A stretch of DNA of 64,000 bases from Actimicrobium sp047621665. GTDB lineage: Bacteria; Pseudomonadota; Gammaproteobacteria; Burkholderiales; Burkholderiaceae_D. Positions 26,266 through 35,147 of the stretch are shown piece after piece. Both the position numbers and the translations under genes were made by a program. Position 1 is the first letter of the stretch; each line of letters starts with the position of its first letter. The stretch is from positions 1-64,000 of the forward strand of contig JBLHMB010000002.1 in NCBI GenBank assembly GCA_047621665.1, written 5' to 3'. Under the pieces are notes generated by a model that had not been told where the DNA came from, ran no database searches, and was given only the letters and a program-made list of their open reading frames with translations.

Positions 26266-27296
26266 TGGCCATTGCCAGCATGACCACGGTGCGCCCGACA
26301 ATCGCCATTACCTGCGGCGAACCGGCCGGGATCGGTCCGGAAATTGCCTTGCGTGCGGCGTGGGAATTACGTGGCGAGGTCAATTGTGTACTCATTGGCG
26401 ACGCGGCTTTCCTGGCGATTCTGGCCGATCAGATTGATCCCGCCATCGCGCTCGCGGCTACCTCGATACAGGCTGTTCGCAACGGTGGATTGCCCACTTT
26501 CCCGCCACAGCGTCTGGTAGTGCTCGACAGTCCGCTGGCGGCCCATGTGGTGCCGGGTCAACTTGATCCGCGCAATGGCCGTAGCGTCTTGCAGATGCTG
26601 GATATGGCGATCGAGGGTACCCGGGCCGGCTGGTTCGCCGCCATGGTCACCGCGCCGCTGCAAAAAAGCACCATCAATGACTCCGGCGTGCCGTTCACCG
26701 GTCATACCGAATATCTCGCTGAAAAAACGGGCACGCCGCATGTCGTGATGATGCTGGCTGCCAGCGGACCGCACCCGTTGCGGGTGGCGCTGGCGACGAT
26801 TCATCTGGCGCTCAAGGACGTGCCGGCCGCGATTACTTTTGATAGCCTTGGCCGCACGCTCGATATTCTGCAGCGCGAGTTGCAGAGCCGCTTCGGACTG
26901 GCCACGCCGCGCATTCTGGTGGCCGGTCTCAATCCGCATGCGGGCGAGGGCGGCTATCTCGGACACGAAGAAATCGACGTCATCATTCCTGCGTTGCAGG
27001 CGGCACGCGCGCGCGGCATCAGCGTGGCAGGTCCGTATCCGGCTGACACATTATTCCAGCCTAAGTATCTGAAAGACGCCGATTGCGTGCTGGCGATGTA
27101 TCACGATCAAGGCTTGCCGGTACTGAAGTTTGCCAGTTTTGGCCATGGCATCAACATCACGCTGGGTTTGCCATTGATCCGCACTTCGGTCGATCACGGC
27201 ACGGCGCTGGATCTGGCTGCTTCAGGCGTCGGACATGCTGACCATGGCAGCATGATCGAGGCGATCCGTACCGCAATACAGATGGCAGCCGCATGA
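26265..27296 (+). CDS. pdxA: 4-hydroxythreonine-4-phosphate dehydrogenase PdxA
   Basis: NAD-dependent step of vitamin B6 synthesis. 343 residues with TCGEPAGIGPEIAL near the start, the metal-binding histidines in GVPFTGHTEYLAE, AMYHDQGLPVLKF and TSVDHGTALDLA. The start overlaps the surA stop (TGATG); ATG 26280 is an alternative. The surA-pdxA-rsmA order is conserved in many proteobacteria, including E. coli. Confidence 0.96.
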   Translation: MAIASMTTVRPTIAITCGEPAGIGPEIALRAAWELRGEVNCVLIGDAAFLAILADQIDPAIALAATSIQAVRNGGLPTFPPQRLVVLDSPLAAHVVPGQLDPRNGRSVLQMLDMAIEGTRAGWFAAMVTAPLQKSTINDSGVPFTGHTEYLAEKTGTPHVVMMLAASGPHPLRVALATIHLALKDVPAAITFDSLGRTLDILQRELQSRFGLATPRILVAGLNPHAGEGGYLGHEEIDVIIPALQAARARGISVAGPYPADTLFQPKYLKDADCVLAMYHDQGLPVLKFASFGHGINITLGLPLIRTSVDHGTALDLAASGVGHADHGSMIEAIRTAIQMAAA

Positions 27297-27306
27297 GGAC
27301 AGCGAC

Positions 27307-28086
27307 ATGAAGCACGTAGCCCGTAAACGCTTCGGCCAGAATTTTCTAACTGACAAGCAAGTCTTGCAAGACATCATCCAGACGATCGCTCCGGCACGCA
27401 CCGACACGATGGTCGAAATCGGTCCCGGTCTTGGCGCAATGACGCGTTTGCTGCTCGATGACCTTGACCAGTTGCACGTAGTTGAACTTGACCGCGACCT
27501 GGTCGTACGTCTGCAAAAAACCTTCGATCAGAAAAAATTACTGATCCATTCCGGTGATGCACTGCAGTTCGACTTCGGCACGTTGCCGGTGCCGGCCGGG
27601 CAAAAGCTGCGTGTGGTGGGTAACCTGCCTTACAACATTTCCAGCCCGCTGCTATTTCACCTCGCCAGCTTTACCGCGCTGGTACAGGACCAGCATTTCA
27701 TGTTGCAGAAGGAAGTAGTCGAACGCATGGTCGCGCCGCCCGGTGGTAAAAGTTATGGGCGATTGTCGGTGATGCTGCAATGGCGCTATGCGATGTCGCT
27801 GCGCTTTATCGTGCCGCCGACGGCCTTCGATCCGCCACCGCGCGTCGAGTCCGCTATCGTGCGCATGATTCCCCTTGAAACACCATTGCCGTGCAATCAG
27901 CAGGCGCTGGAGGCAGTGGTACTCAAGGCCTTTTCGATGCGGCGCAAAGTGTTGCGCAATTGCCTGGCAGGCATGTTCACTGAAAATCAGCTGATCGACG
28001 CCGGTGTAGATCCGACCCTGCGGCCCGAGACGATTTCGCTGGAGCAGTATGTCGGACTCGCCAACCGGTTGCCGCTCAGCGTATAA
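27307..28086 (+). CDS. rsmA: 16S rRNA dimethyladenosine transferase RsmA (KsgA)
   Basis: Dimethylates two adjacent adenosines near the 3' end of 16S rRNA. 259 residues with the SAM-binding motif VEIGPGLGAMTRLL and the catalytic VGNLPYNISSPLLFH. MKHVARKRFGQNFLTD is the family start. Last gene of the lptD operon, followed by a terminator. Confidence 0.97.
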   Translation: MKHVARKRFGQNFLTDKQVLQDIIQTIAPARTDTMVEIGPGLGAMTRLLLDDLDQLHVVELDRDLVVRLQKTFDQKKLLIHSGDALQFDFGTLPVPAGQKLRVVGNLPYNISSPLLFHLASFTALVQDQHFMLQKEVVERMVAPPGGKSYGRLSVMLQWRYAMSLRFIVPPTAFDPPPRVESAIVRMIPLETPLPCNQQALEAVVLKAFSMRRKVLRNCLAGMFTENQLIDAGVDPTLRPETISLEQYVGLANRLPLSV

Positions 28087-28100
28087 CGGTCCGGCGTAAA

Positions 28101-28142
28101 AAAGCCGGCATGGGCTTCCTGATGGAAGCGCTTGCCGGCTTT
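28101..28142 (+). terminator. Terminator after rsmA
   Basis: Outer arms AAAGCCGGCA (28101-28110) and TGCCGGCTTT (28133-28142) enclose an inner stem GCTTCC-TGAT-GGAAGC. The A-rich left side and T-containing right side would let it work for rsmA and for the convergent metalloprotease gene. Confidence 0.75.
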
Positions 28143-28162
28143 GCTGTTTCTGCCCGGATGAC

Positions 28163-30121
28163 TCAGGAGATTGTGATCTTTACCCCTTTGACGGTGGTCT
28201 GGCCGCGCGTATCGATGACTTTCACGACTGCCTCGTAGGTGCCGGCCTTAGTGAAGGTATGTGAGGTAGCTGCACCAGCAACAACGGCGGTGGCATCACC
28301 GAAATTCCACTGGTACGACGTGACTTTGCCGCCAGCAACCGGCACCGTCGTACTGGCGTCAAACTTGATAACAAATGGACCCTTGCCAGTGATCGCCGAC
28401 GCCACCAGTACTGGCTTAGTTGCCGTCATGGCAGGCAAGGCGCTGGTGCCGCTGATGGTGTACTCGCCAAGGTTGCCGTAGTTGGTATAGCCGGTGGTGA
28501 GCGGGTTGCCCCGTGCTGCCCCGCTGACGCTCAGGTAGTAGGTGCCTTCTGCCGTGAGCGTGGTGCTGAGCGTTTTGGCCAGCGTGGTGGCGGTGGTACT
28601 GCTTGTTGCCAGGACCTTGCCGTTGACATCGAGCAGCTGCAGCGCGATGTCGAGAGTGCCGCCCAAGATGGCGCCGCCAACTTTCAGATTCAACGGACCT
28701 GCACCGGCAACAAAGCTGAACATATCGACATCGCCGGTCGTCTCAATGCGACCCGGAGCGCTCAGATTGTTGAGGCCGTTGGCACTTTTGGCAACCAATG
28801 CATCGGCGAACGGAATCGTATTGCCGTGGTCATCGACGCGCGGGCTCAGGCCACGGGCAAGCATGACCGCATAGGCGTCCTGCTTATTGTTGGCATCGGC
28901 GTACTCGCCTTTTGACCATTGCGGCAGATTCTTGTAGTACCCGACTCCCATGATCGGCGCCCAGCCGGTTTCACCGCTGCCCTGACCGGTGTAGTACGCG
29001 GTCGATGGCAATTTACCCTGGTGACTCAGGCCCAGCGTGTGGCCGAGTTCGTGGCTGACGCAATCGGCAATGTATTTTTCGCCGTAGGCCAGATTATTCG
29101 GAAAGCAGAACGCCGGAGCGGCACCCGGAGCGAACTTGCTGAACGAATTCAGATAGGCATAGCCGCCGGCCGAACTGGCTTGCGGTGTAATCAGGATGGT
29201 GGCGCCAATTTTGCCAGCGGGTACAGACGGTGCTTCTGTCGTGACATCCACATCAAATCCGGCATAGGCTTCGGCGACGCGTAACAACACTTTCTGGATC
29301 AGCAACCGTTCGGCATTGCTGAAGGTCGCTGGCGCCTTGTCCATATCAAAGGCCGGATAGCTTCCCTGGCCGGTAAAGTTCAGGTAGAGCACGCGGGTTG
29401 AGTCCGGTTTGGTATGCAGCTTGAAGGTCTGGTCGTACGGGAACGGGCTTTCGCCTCCGACGGTCGCAACCGATGCGGACACTGTGCTCGCTGCCATCGT
29501 GGTGCCATCGGCCGCACCGGGGATGACGGTTTCTTCATCGATGTGGAGAACACGGCCTTTGGTGTCGACGTGCACGCTCTTGTCTGACAACAGCAATTGG
29601 CGGAATTCCGTGTTAGTCATGCCATACCACTTGGCCACGGCGTCGAGGTTGCCGCCGAGTTGCGCAATCGCATTTTGGCCCGATGACATGGCGTTGAGCT
29701 GAATACGGCCGAACGGGGCATTCTCGGTAGAGCCTGCTGCGTTAGCCGGAACAAAATCACTGCGCATTTCCATGTGCGCCATCATTGCTGGCGTCAGGCT
29801 GGATTCAGGTGAGGAAACGGCTTCGGCCTCCTTCATGGCGACGGCAATCATGCCGGATGCACCATTGGCGATACGGGATTGGCTATTGCCGGCCGTTACC
29901 AGCTCGGCTTGTGCCATCAACATTGGATTGGCTGCCCATGGACTGGAAGCGGATAGGACCGGATTGAGGACCGGCGCCACTGCAACCGGTGTGGTGACTT
30001 GATCTTGTGTGGTGTCGTTTATTGTTGTTGCGGCGTAGATGCCGAGTCCGCCGAATGCCATCGCGATAGTGGCAACGATGGCTGTGTAAGCTGGTTTTTT
30101 ACTGGTTGATGGTGATGTCAT
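28163..30121 (-). CDS. Secreted zinc metalloprotease with PKD domain
   Basis: Predicted exported peptidase; the substrate is unknown. A positively charged N-terminus and hydrophobic segment (residues 11-31) form a signal peptide or anchor, followed by a 200-residue Ala/Ser-rich propeptide-like region. The metzincin zinc site HELGHTLGLSH is at 357-367, with a Met (APIMG) at about 391 as the Met-turn. A pre-peptidase C-terminal type beta domain (about 460-555) and a PKD domain with YQWNFGDA (about 565-652) follow; both are common adhesion or processing modules in secreted proteases. Two cysteines flank the zinc region (AFCFPN, ADCVSH). It is transcribed alone, with a c-di-GMP riboswitch and an SD-masking hairpin in its leader. 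No obvious secretion genes are adjacent. Confidence 0.85.
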   Translation of the reverse strand: MTSPSTSKKPAYTAIVATIAMAFGGLGIYAATTINDTTQDQVTTPVAVAPVLNPVLSASSPWAANPMLMAQAELVTAGNSQSRIANGASGMIAVAMKEAEAVSSPESSLTPAMMAHMEMRSDFVPANAAGSTENAPFGRIQLNAMSSGQNAIAQLGGNLDAVAKWYGMTNTEFRQLLLSDKSVHVDTKGRVLHIDEETVIPGAADGTTMAASTVSASVATVGGESPFPYDQTFKLHTKPDSTRVLYLNFTGQGSYPAFDMDKAPATFSNAERLLIQKVLLRVAEAYAGFDVDVTTEAPSVPAGKIGATILITPQASSAGGYAYLNSFSKFAPGAAPAFCFPNNLAYGEKYIADCVSHELGHTLGLSHQGKLPSTAYYTGQGSGETGWAPIMGVGYYKNLPQWSKGEYADANNKQDAYAVMLARGLSPRVDDHGNTIPFADALVAKSANGLNNLSAPGRIETTGDVDMFSFVAGAGPLNLKVGGAILGGTLDIALQLLDVNGKVLATSSTTATTLAKTLSTTLTAEGTYYLSVSGAARGNPLTTGYTNYGNLGEYTISGTSALPAMTATKPVLVASAITGKGPFVIKFDASTTVPVAGGKVTSYQWNFGDATAVVAGAATSHTFTKAGTYEAVVKVIDTRGQTTVKGVKITIS

Positions 30122-30129
30122 GGTAGTAC

Positions 30130-30161
30130 CCCTTTGTTATATCGATGAGTCGAACAAAGGG
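30130..30161 (-). promoter_or_regulatory. Shine-Dalgarno sequestering hairpin of the metalloprotease mRNA
   Basis: In the mRNA, CCCUUUGUU (30161-30153) pairs perfectly over nine bases with AACAAAGGG (30138-30130). The right arm is the ribosome binding site (AAAGGGG), eight bases before the AUG. It is the likely expression platform of the riboswitch upstream, acting on translation rather than termination: no T run follows. Confidence 0.75.
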
Positions 30162-30202
30162 CTTACGCGGTCAACAGGACAGCCAACTCTTGCTGGAATA
30201 GT

Positions 30203-30292
30203 CTTGCTGGCAACCCCGCTACCGTGATCCCTGAAGACCGTAGGCCGGAGGCTTTGCGTCCTTGCCTTTCAGCAAGTTTGCCCAGATGCAAT
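30203..30292 (-). ncRNA. Cyclic-di-GMP-I (GEMM-I) riboswitch aptamer
   Basis: The minus-strand RNA matches the class consensus closely, including the GGGCAAAC entry, a P2 stem closed by a GAAA tetraloop (CUUGCUGAAAGGCAAG), the invariant GGACGCAAAGCC, the tetraloop receptor segment CUCCGGCCUA, and the closing GGUAGCGGGGUUGCC. These are nearly the same words as in the Vibrio cholerae Vc2 aptamer. It lies about 80 bases before the metalloprotease start. CUUGCUG in P2 is also complementary to two CAGCAAG copies just downstream (in 30203-30210 and 30189-30196), a possible switching helix. The aptamer call is strong; the sign of regulation is not known. Confidence 0.93.
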
Positions 30293-30411
30293 AATCTCTC
30301 TTGTCTAAAAGCAAGTCAAGTGAAATTTGGTGGATTTGTTGCCACTGTGGATAAGTGCTCGAAGAGAGCCGACTTCCAGTTGCTCCTGCATCGGTCAGTC
30401 GGCCGGATTGA

Positions 30412-30798
30412 TTACCCGGCGCGCTGAATCAGTTCAATTTTATAGCCGTCCGGATCTTCGACAAAAGCGATGATTGTCGTGCCGCCCTTGACCGGACCCG
30501 CATCGCGGACCACTTTGCCGCCGGCCGCGCGGATGGTGATGCAGGCCTGTGCCACGTCCGGCATGCCGATCGCGATATGACCGTAGGCGTTGCCCATCTC
30601 GTAGCTGGTGGTGTCGTAGTTCCAGGTCAGCTCAATTTCGGCATGGTCCGGATTGGTGCCATAGCCGACAAACGCCAGCGTATATTTTTGTGACGGATTG
30701 TCGCTGGTGCGCTGCAGCTTCATGCCAAGCACGTTGGTATAAAAATCGATCGAACGTTGCAGGTTGCCGACGCGCAGCATGGTGTGTAGTAATCGCAT
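30412..30798 (-). CDS. gloA: Lactoylglutathione lyase (glyoxalase I)
   Basis: Converts the methylglyoxal-glutathione adduct to S-lactoylglutathione. 128 residues; metal ligands fit His in MRLLHTMLRV, Glu in AEIELTWNYD, His in YGHIAIGMPD and Glu in GYKIELIQR, as in the nickel-type enzyme. Two glyoxalase half-folds (NLQRSIDFYTNVLGMKL). Last gene of the run starting at glyQ. Confidence 0.96.
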   Translation of the reverse strand: MRLLHTMLRVGNLQRSIDFYTNVLGMKLQRTSDNPSQKYTLAFVGYGTNPDHAEIELTWNYDTTSYEMGNAYGHIAIGMPDVAQACITIRAAGGKVVRDAGPVKGGTTIIAFVEDPDGYKIELIQRAG

Positions 30799-30866
30799 GG
30801 AGTTCTCCGGGAAAAGATGGTGAGAGAGGGGATTGCCTGCATCGATGATGCGGGCAATAAGGGAAA

Positions 30867-31658
30867 TCAGCAGGGGGGCAAAGTCGCAGGTGCCTGCTGA
30901 CGCAGCATTTTTCTTGCCGCTTCAAACTCGGGGAAGATCGATTGCACGGTGGCCCAGAATTGCGGTCCGTGATTCATCTCGCGTAAGTGTGACAGTTCAT
31001 GTGCAACCACGTAGTCGATCAGCGGCAGCGAAAAATGAATCAATCGCCAGTTTAACCGGATACGGCCGTCGGCCGTGCATGAGCCCCATTGCCGGGTTGC
31101 CGAGGACAGTGTGTAGGAGCGATAGCTGACACCCAATCGCGCCGCATACAGGGGCAGACGCTCACCGAATACGCGGCGCGCTTCGACTTGCAGCCAGGCT
31201 TGTACGCGATCCTTGAGTTGCTGTTCGGACCTGTCAGCCGGAAGGCAAATGATCAGCTCGGCGGTTGTATCGTCAAGGCGGATCACCTTGTCCTGTAGCG
31301 CGCGCAGCCGCAGTGTCAGGGGGCTGCCAAGATAGGATAGCGTCGCGCCATCGATCCATTGCATCGCGGCCGGGCGTGTGCGTGCGGCACGCTCGCGGCG
31401 CTCGGCCAGCTTGGTCAATATCCAGTGCTGCTTCTCGCGGATTGCGTTGTCGATTTCGCCGACGGTTACCCAGCGCGGAGCCGTCACGCGCAGCCCGGCG
31501 TCATCAATGATGAAGCCGATGCTGCGGCGGTTCGAGCGCTTCAGGGTAAATTCGAGGATGTGGTTGCCGACATGCAGACGACGTTTCGGCAATGCCGCTA
31601 CCGTGTCGGCGGTTGGCGTTAGTTCTGCCGCAAACAGATTCAGTTGTGGCTCAGGCAT
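30867..31658 (-). CDS. YgjP-type (DUF45) metallopeptidase-like protein
   Basis: 263 residues from ATG 31658; the frame runs nine codons further to a TTG, which I consider less likely. The C-terminal half holds the zinc motif VVAHELSHLREMNHGPQFW (HExxH plus a third His), preceded by the family block RQWGSCTADGRIRLNW. Members are often called M48-like or SprT-like; their physiological role is not firmly known. Between plsC and gloA, as in related genomes. Confidence 0.9.
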   Translation of the reverse strand: MPEPQLNLFAAELTPTADTVAALPKRRLHVGNHILEFTLKRSNRRSIGFIIDDAGLRVTAPRWVTVGEIDNAIREKQHWILTKLAERRERAARTRPAAMQWIDGATLSYLGSPLTLRLRALQDKVIRLDDTTAELIICLPADRSEQQLKDRVQAWLQVEARRVFGERLPLYAARLGVSYRSYTLSSATRQWGSCTADGRIRLNWRLIHFSLPLIDYVVAHELSHLREMNHGPQFWATVQSIFPEFEAARKMLRQQAPATLPPC

Positions 31659-31713
31659 GGCCGCTGGAGTGGGTTCAATGCGCAAGGGCGGAAGGTTCGC
31701 TCAGTGATATTGC

Positions 31714-32466
31714 TTATTTTTTGATGAAAGGGGTGGCATAAATCGTCGGTGAAATCACCCGCATTTCGGATTCTATCCAGTTTTCGACGGCCTGCATCAG
31801 TTCGGCCGGAGTCTTGCCCTCGGGAGAAATCGGTGCACCGATCGAGACCGTGATCAGGCCGGGCTTTTTGATGAAGGAATTTTTTGGCCAGCACTGGCCC
31901 GAGTTGACGGCGATCGGTACTACCACGGTGCCCGTTTCGATCGCCAGGCGTGAACCGCCGCCCTTGTATTTGCCTTGGCTGCCGACTTCGGTACGGGTAC
32001 CTTCGGGGAACATGATGACCCATTGGCCATCAGCGAGGCGTTGCCGGCCCTGGACCACGACCTGCGCAAAGGCATCGCGCCCGTTGCTGCGGTCAATCGG
32101 GATCATGCGTAGCAGCGCTAGCGCCCAGCCGAAGAATGGCACGTACAGCAGCTCTTTCTTGAGTACGAAGATCAACGGACGCGGCATATCGGCCAGCAGA
32201 AAAATTGTTTCCCAGGCTGATTGATGCTTGCAGAGCAGAATCACCGGTGTGTCCGGCAAGTTGGCGCGGCCACGCACTTCGTAGCGGATGCCACAGACGA
32301 CCCTGGCCAGCCAGATGACGAACACATTCCAGCGCGAGGTAATGAAGTAGCGTGCACGGTACGGCAGCGGCAGACAAATAAAGCAGATGCAAGCCCACGG
32401 GACCGTGACGACAACCTGTACGACAAGAAACACCAGGGACCGCAACAGCAGGATGAAACGCGACAT
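31714..32466 (-). CDS. plsC: 1-acyl-sn-glycerol-3-phosphate acyltransferase
   Basis: Adds the second acyl chain in phosphatidic acid synthesis at the inner membrane. An N-terminal membrane helix is followed by the acyltransferase blocks CKHQSAWETIF, RMIPIDRSNGRDAF, MFPEGTRTEVGSQGKYKGG and VVVPIAVNSG. The catalytic motif reads H-x4-E instead of the classical H-x4-D. 250 residues. Confidence 0.93.
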   Translation of the reverse strand: MSRFILLLRSLVFLVVQVVVTVPWACICFICLPLPYRARYFITSRWNVFVIWLARVVCGIRYEVRGRANLPDTPVILLCKHQSAWETIFLLADMPRPLIFVLKKELLYVPFFGWALALLRMIPIDRSNGRDAFAQVVVQGRQRLADGQWVIMFPEGTRTEVGSQGKYKGGGSRLAIETGTVVVPIAVNSGQCWPKNSFIKKPGLITVSIGAPISPEGKTPAELMQAVENWIESEMRVISPTIYATPFIKK

Positions 32467-32493
32467 CGGAACTCCGGAAAAATAAAGGGTGGG

Positions 32494-33054
32494 TCAGGCC
32501 GGCATCAGCAAGTGGTCGACCGCTGCGGACAGATTGTCAAAGATGAGCGTGCCGGGCGGCAAGCCGCCTTTGGTTTCGGTGTTCAGACCCTTGCCGGTGC
32601 GTACCAGATAGGGCGTGCAGCCGACGACGAAACCAGCCTGCAGGTCACGTAGCGAATCACCGATGGTCGGTACCCCTTTCAGTTCGACGCCGTACCGCAG
32701 GGCAATTTCGTGGAGCAGTCCGGGTTTGGGTTTGCGGCAATCGCAATTGTCATCGGCGGCGTGCGGACAAAAGAATACCGCGTCGATTTCAGCACCAACG
32801 AGTTGTGCGGCAGCGTGCATTTTCTGGTGGATGGCATTAAGCGTAGGCATGTTGAATAGCCCGCGCGCCAGTCCGGACTGGTTGGTCGCGACCACGACGC
32901 GATAATCGGCCTGGTTCAGGCGTGCGATCGCTTCCATTGAGCCGGGTAGCGGGATCCACTCTGCGGCCGATTTGATGAAAGCGTCCGAGTCCTGATTGAT
33001 CACCCCATCGCGGTCGAGGATGATCAGTTTGACGGGTGGCGTGCGATCGCTCAT
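32494..33054 (-). CDS. gmhB: D-glycero-beta-D-manno-heptose-1,7-bisphosphate 7-phosphatase
   Basis: HAD phosphatase in ADP-heptose synthesis for the LPS core. The nucleophile motif ILDRDGVINQDS lies near the N-terminus; VVATNQSGLARG is motif II; the family zinc loop is present as CPHAADDNCDCRKPKPG; IGDSLRDLQAG is the late acidic motif. 186 residues. Its start overlaps the glyS stop (ATGA). The end product of the pathway is also the donor used by TibC/AAH-type heptosyltransferases. Confidence 0.95.
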   Translation of the reverse strand: MSDRTPPVKLIILDRDGVINQDSDAFIKSAAEWIPLPGSMEAIARLNQADYRVVVATNQSGLARGLFNMPTLNAIHQKMHAAAQLVGAEIDAVFFCPHAADDNCDCRKPKPGLLHEIALRYGVELKGVPTIGDSLRDLQAGFVVGCTPYLVRTGKGLNTETKGGLPPGTLIFDNLSAAVDHLLMPA

Positions 33055-35147
33055 GTGGCCAGCTTCGAAATATCGGCTACCCGGTTCATCATCGTGTGCA
33101 GTTGGGACAGCAGGGCGATGCGGTTCGCCCGTAGCTGTTCGTCTTCGGCCATGACCATCACATCCTTGAAGAAGGCATCAACGTTGTGGCTTAACTGCGC
33201 CAGAGATAACAGGGTGCCGCTGAAATCGCCCTTGGCGAAGGCCGTATCGACATGCGGTTGCAGCATCGTCATCGCGCCGTATAGCGCTTCCTCGGCGACT
33301 TCGCGCAGCAGGCCGGTGTGAACCGGGCCGGGCGTGCCCTCGGTTTTTTTCAGGATGTTGGTAATACGCTTGTTGGCGGCGGCCAGCGACCCGGCTTCGG
33401 GCAGCGCAGCAAAGGCGTGGACCGCATCAAGCCGGTCGATGATGTTGTCGAGGACATCCGGTTGCTGGGCGAGCACGGCTTCGATTTCATTGAGTGTGAA
33501 GCCGCGTTCGCGCAACAGGCCGCGCAAGCGGTCATACAGGAAAGCCAGCAATTCCGGGCCGGGTGCCGTGAATGCAGGGTTGTCCGCGAACAGCGCGACG
33601 GTGTCGCCCAAGACTGTCGAGAGCGACAGCGGCAGGCGCTTTTCGATCAGCATGCGCAACACGCCCAATGCATGACGGCGCAATGCGAACGGGTCCTTGT
33701 CGCCGGTTGGCTGCAGGCCGATGCCCCAGATGCCGACCAGGGTTTCGAGCTTGTCGGCCAGCGCGACAGCGGTGCCGGTGCTGCTGGCCGGCAGTGCGTC
33801 GCCGGCAAAGCGCGGCTGGTAGTGTTCGGAAATTGCCTGTGCCACTGCGGCTGGTTCGCCGTCATGGTGCGCGTAATACGTGCCCATGATGCCTTGCAGT
33901 TCGGGGAACTCGCCGACCATATCGGTGATCAGGTCGGTCTTGGCCAGCAGCGCGGCGCGTTCGGCCAGCGCGACGTCGGAGCCGCCGGCCAGTGCGAGTT
34001 TGCCGGCCAGCGCAGTGACGCGCGCGGTGCGCTGCGCCTGGGTGCCGAGCTTGTTGTGATAGACGATGCCGGCCAGTCCGGGCAGGCGTTCGGCCAGGGT
34101 TTTTTTCTTATCCTGCTCGAAGAAGAACTTGGCATCCGACAGGCGCGGACGGACCACGCGCTCATTGCCGCCGATGATGTATTGCGCATCGTCGGTGGCA
34201 ATATTCGAGACGATCAGAAAACGCGAACGCAGCTTGCCGTGATCATCGGTCAGCGCAAAATATTTCTGGTTGGTTTGCATCGTCAGGATCAGGCATTCCT
34301 GCGGTACGGCCAGAAACTCTTCTTCAAAATGACAGACATAGACGACCGGCCATTCGACCAGTGCCGAGACTTCATCGAGCAGCGCTTCCGGCATCAGTAC
34401 CCGATCGGCACCCGCAGCAGCGAGCAGGGCGGCGCGGATATGTTCCTTGCGCGCGGTCGGGCTGGCGATGACTTTGCCCTGCAATTCAAGCGTGCCGGCG
34501 TAACTGTCGGCATCGCTGATGCGCAGTTCCCCTTCGGACAGGAAGCGGTGGCCCAGCGTGATCCTGCCGGCCTTCAGGCCCAGCAGCGATACCGGCACCA
34601 GTTCATCGCCGAACAACGTGATGAGCTTGTGAACCGGGCGTACGAATTGCACGGTACTGCCGTCGGGACGCTGGTAGCTCATCAATTTCGGAATCGGCAA
34701 CTTGGTAATGGCGTCGTCCAGCACGTTTTGCAACGCGTCGCGCAAGGACGCGCCTTGCGCGCTGTAGTTATAGAAGAAGCTTTCGGCCTTGCCATCGGCG
34801 GCGCGTTCGAGATCGGCCAGCGTCGGGTGCGCGCCCGGGATTGCGCTCGCCATGGCTGCCAGTTTTTTCAGCAGCGGTGCCGTCGGGTTGCCGTCGGCGT
34901 CGAGCGCTACAGAGACCGGTAATACCTTGTCGCGCATCGTCCTGGTGGGCGAGACCGGGCGGACGTGCGTGATGGTGACGGCGAGCCGGCGCGGTGAGGC
35001 GAAAGTGGTAGCGATCGCACCGGCATCGAGGAAATCGCGCGCAGTGAGACCGGCAACGACGCCGTTGGCAAAGGCAGCGCCGAGTTTGGCGAGTGCCTTC
35101 GGCGGCAGTTCTTCGGTAAGCAGTTCGACCAGCAGCGTTTGATTCAT
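33051..35147 (-). CDS. glyS: Glycyl-tRNA synthetase beta subunit
   Basis: Large chain of the bacterial alpha2beta2 glycyl-tRNA synthetase. 698 residues, starting MNQTLLVELLTEELPPKALAKL, with internal blocks SYQRPDGSTVQFVRPVHKL and TMQTNQKYFALTDD and a C-terminal anticodon-binding helical domain. Downstream of glyQ by 86 bases. Confidence 0.96.
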   Translation of the reverse strand: MNQTLLVELLTEELPPKALAKLGAAFANGVVAGLTARDFLDAGAIATTFASPRRLAVTITHVRPVSPTRTMRDKVLPVSVALDADGNPTAPLLKKLAAMASAIPGAHPTLADLERAADGKAESFFYNYSAQGASLRDALQNVLDDAITKLPIPKLMSYQRPDGSTVQFVRPVHKLITLFGDELVPVSLLGLKAGRITLGHRFLSEGELRISDADSYAGTLELQGKVIASPTARKEHIRAALLAAAGADRVLMPEALLDEVSALVEWPVVYVCHFEEEFLAVPQECLILTMQTNQKYFALTDDHGKLRSRFLIVSNIATDDAQYIIGGNERVVRPRLSDAKFFFEQDKKKTLAERLPGLAGIVYHNKLGTQAQRTARVTALAGKLALAGGSDVALAERAALLAKTDLITDMVGEFPELQGIMGTYYAHHDGEPAAVAQAISEHYQPRFAGDALPASSTGTAVALADKLETLVGIWGIGLQPTGDKDPFALRRHALGVLRMLIEKRLPLSLSTVLGDTVALFADNPAFTAPGPELLAFLYDRLRGLLRERGFTLNEIEAVLAQQPDVLDNIIDRLDAVHAFAALPEAGSLAAANKRITNILKKTEGTPGPVHTGLLREVAEEALYGAMTMLQPHVDTAFAKGDFSGTLLSLAQLSHNVDAFFKDVMVMAEDEQLRANRIALLSQLHTMMNRVADISKLAT

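Noticed and set aside
33318..34922. 534-codon open frame on the plus strand opposite glyS
   Set aside because: Antisense of a conserved high-GC gene; composition is typical of a shadow frame.
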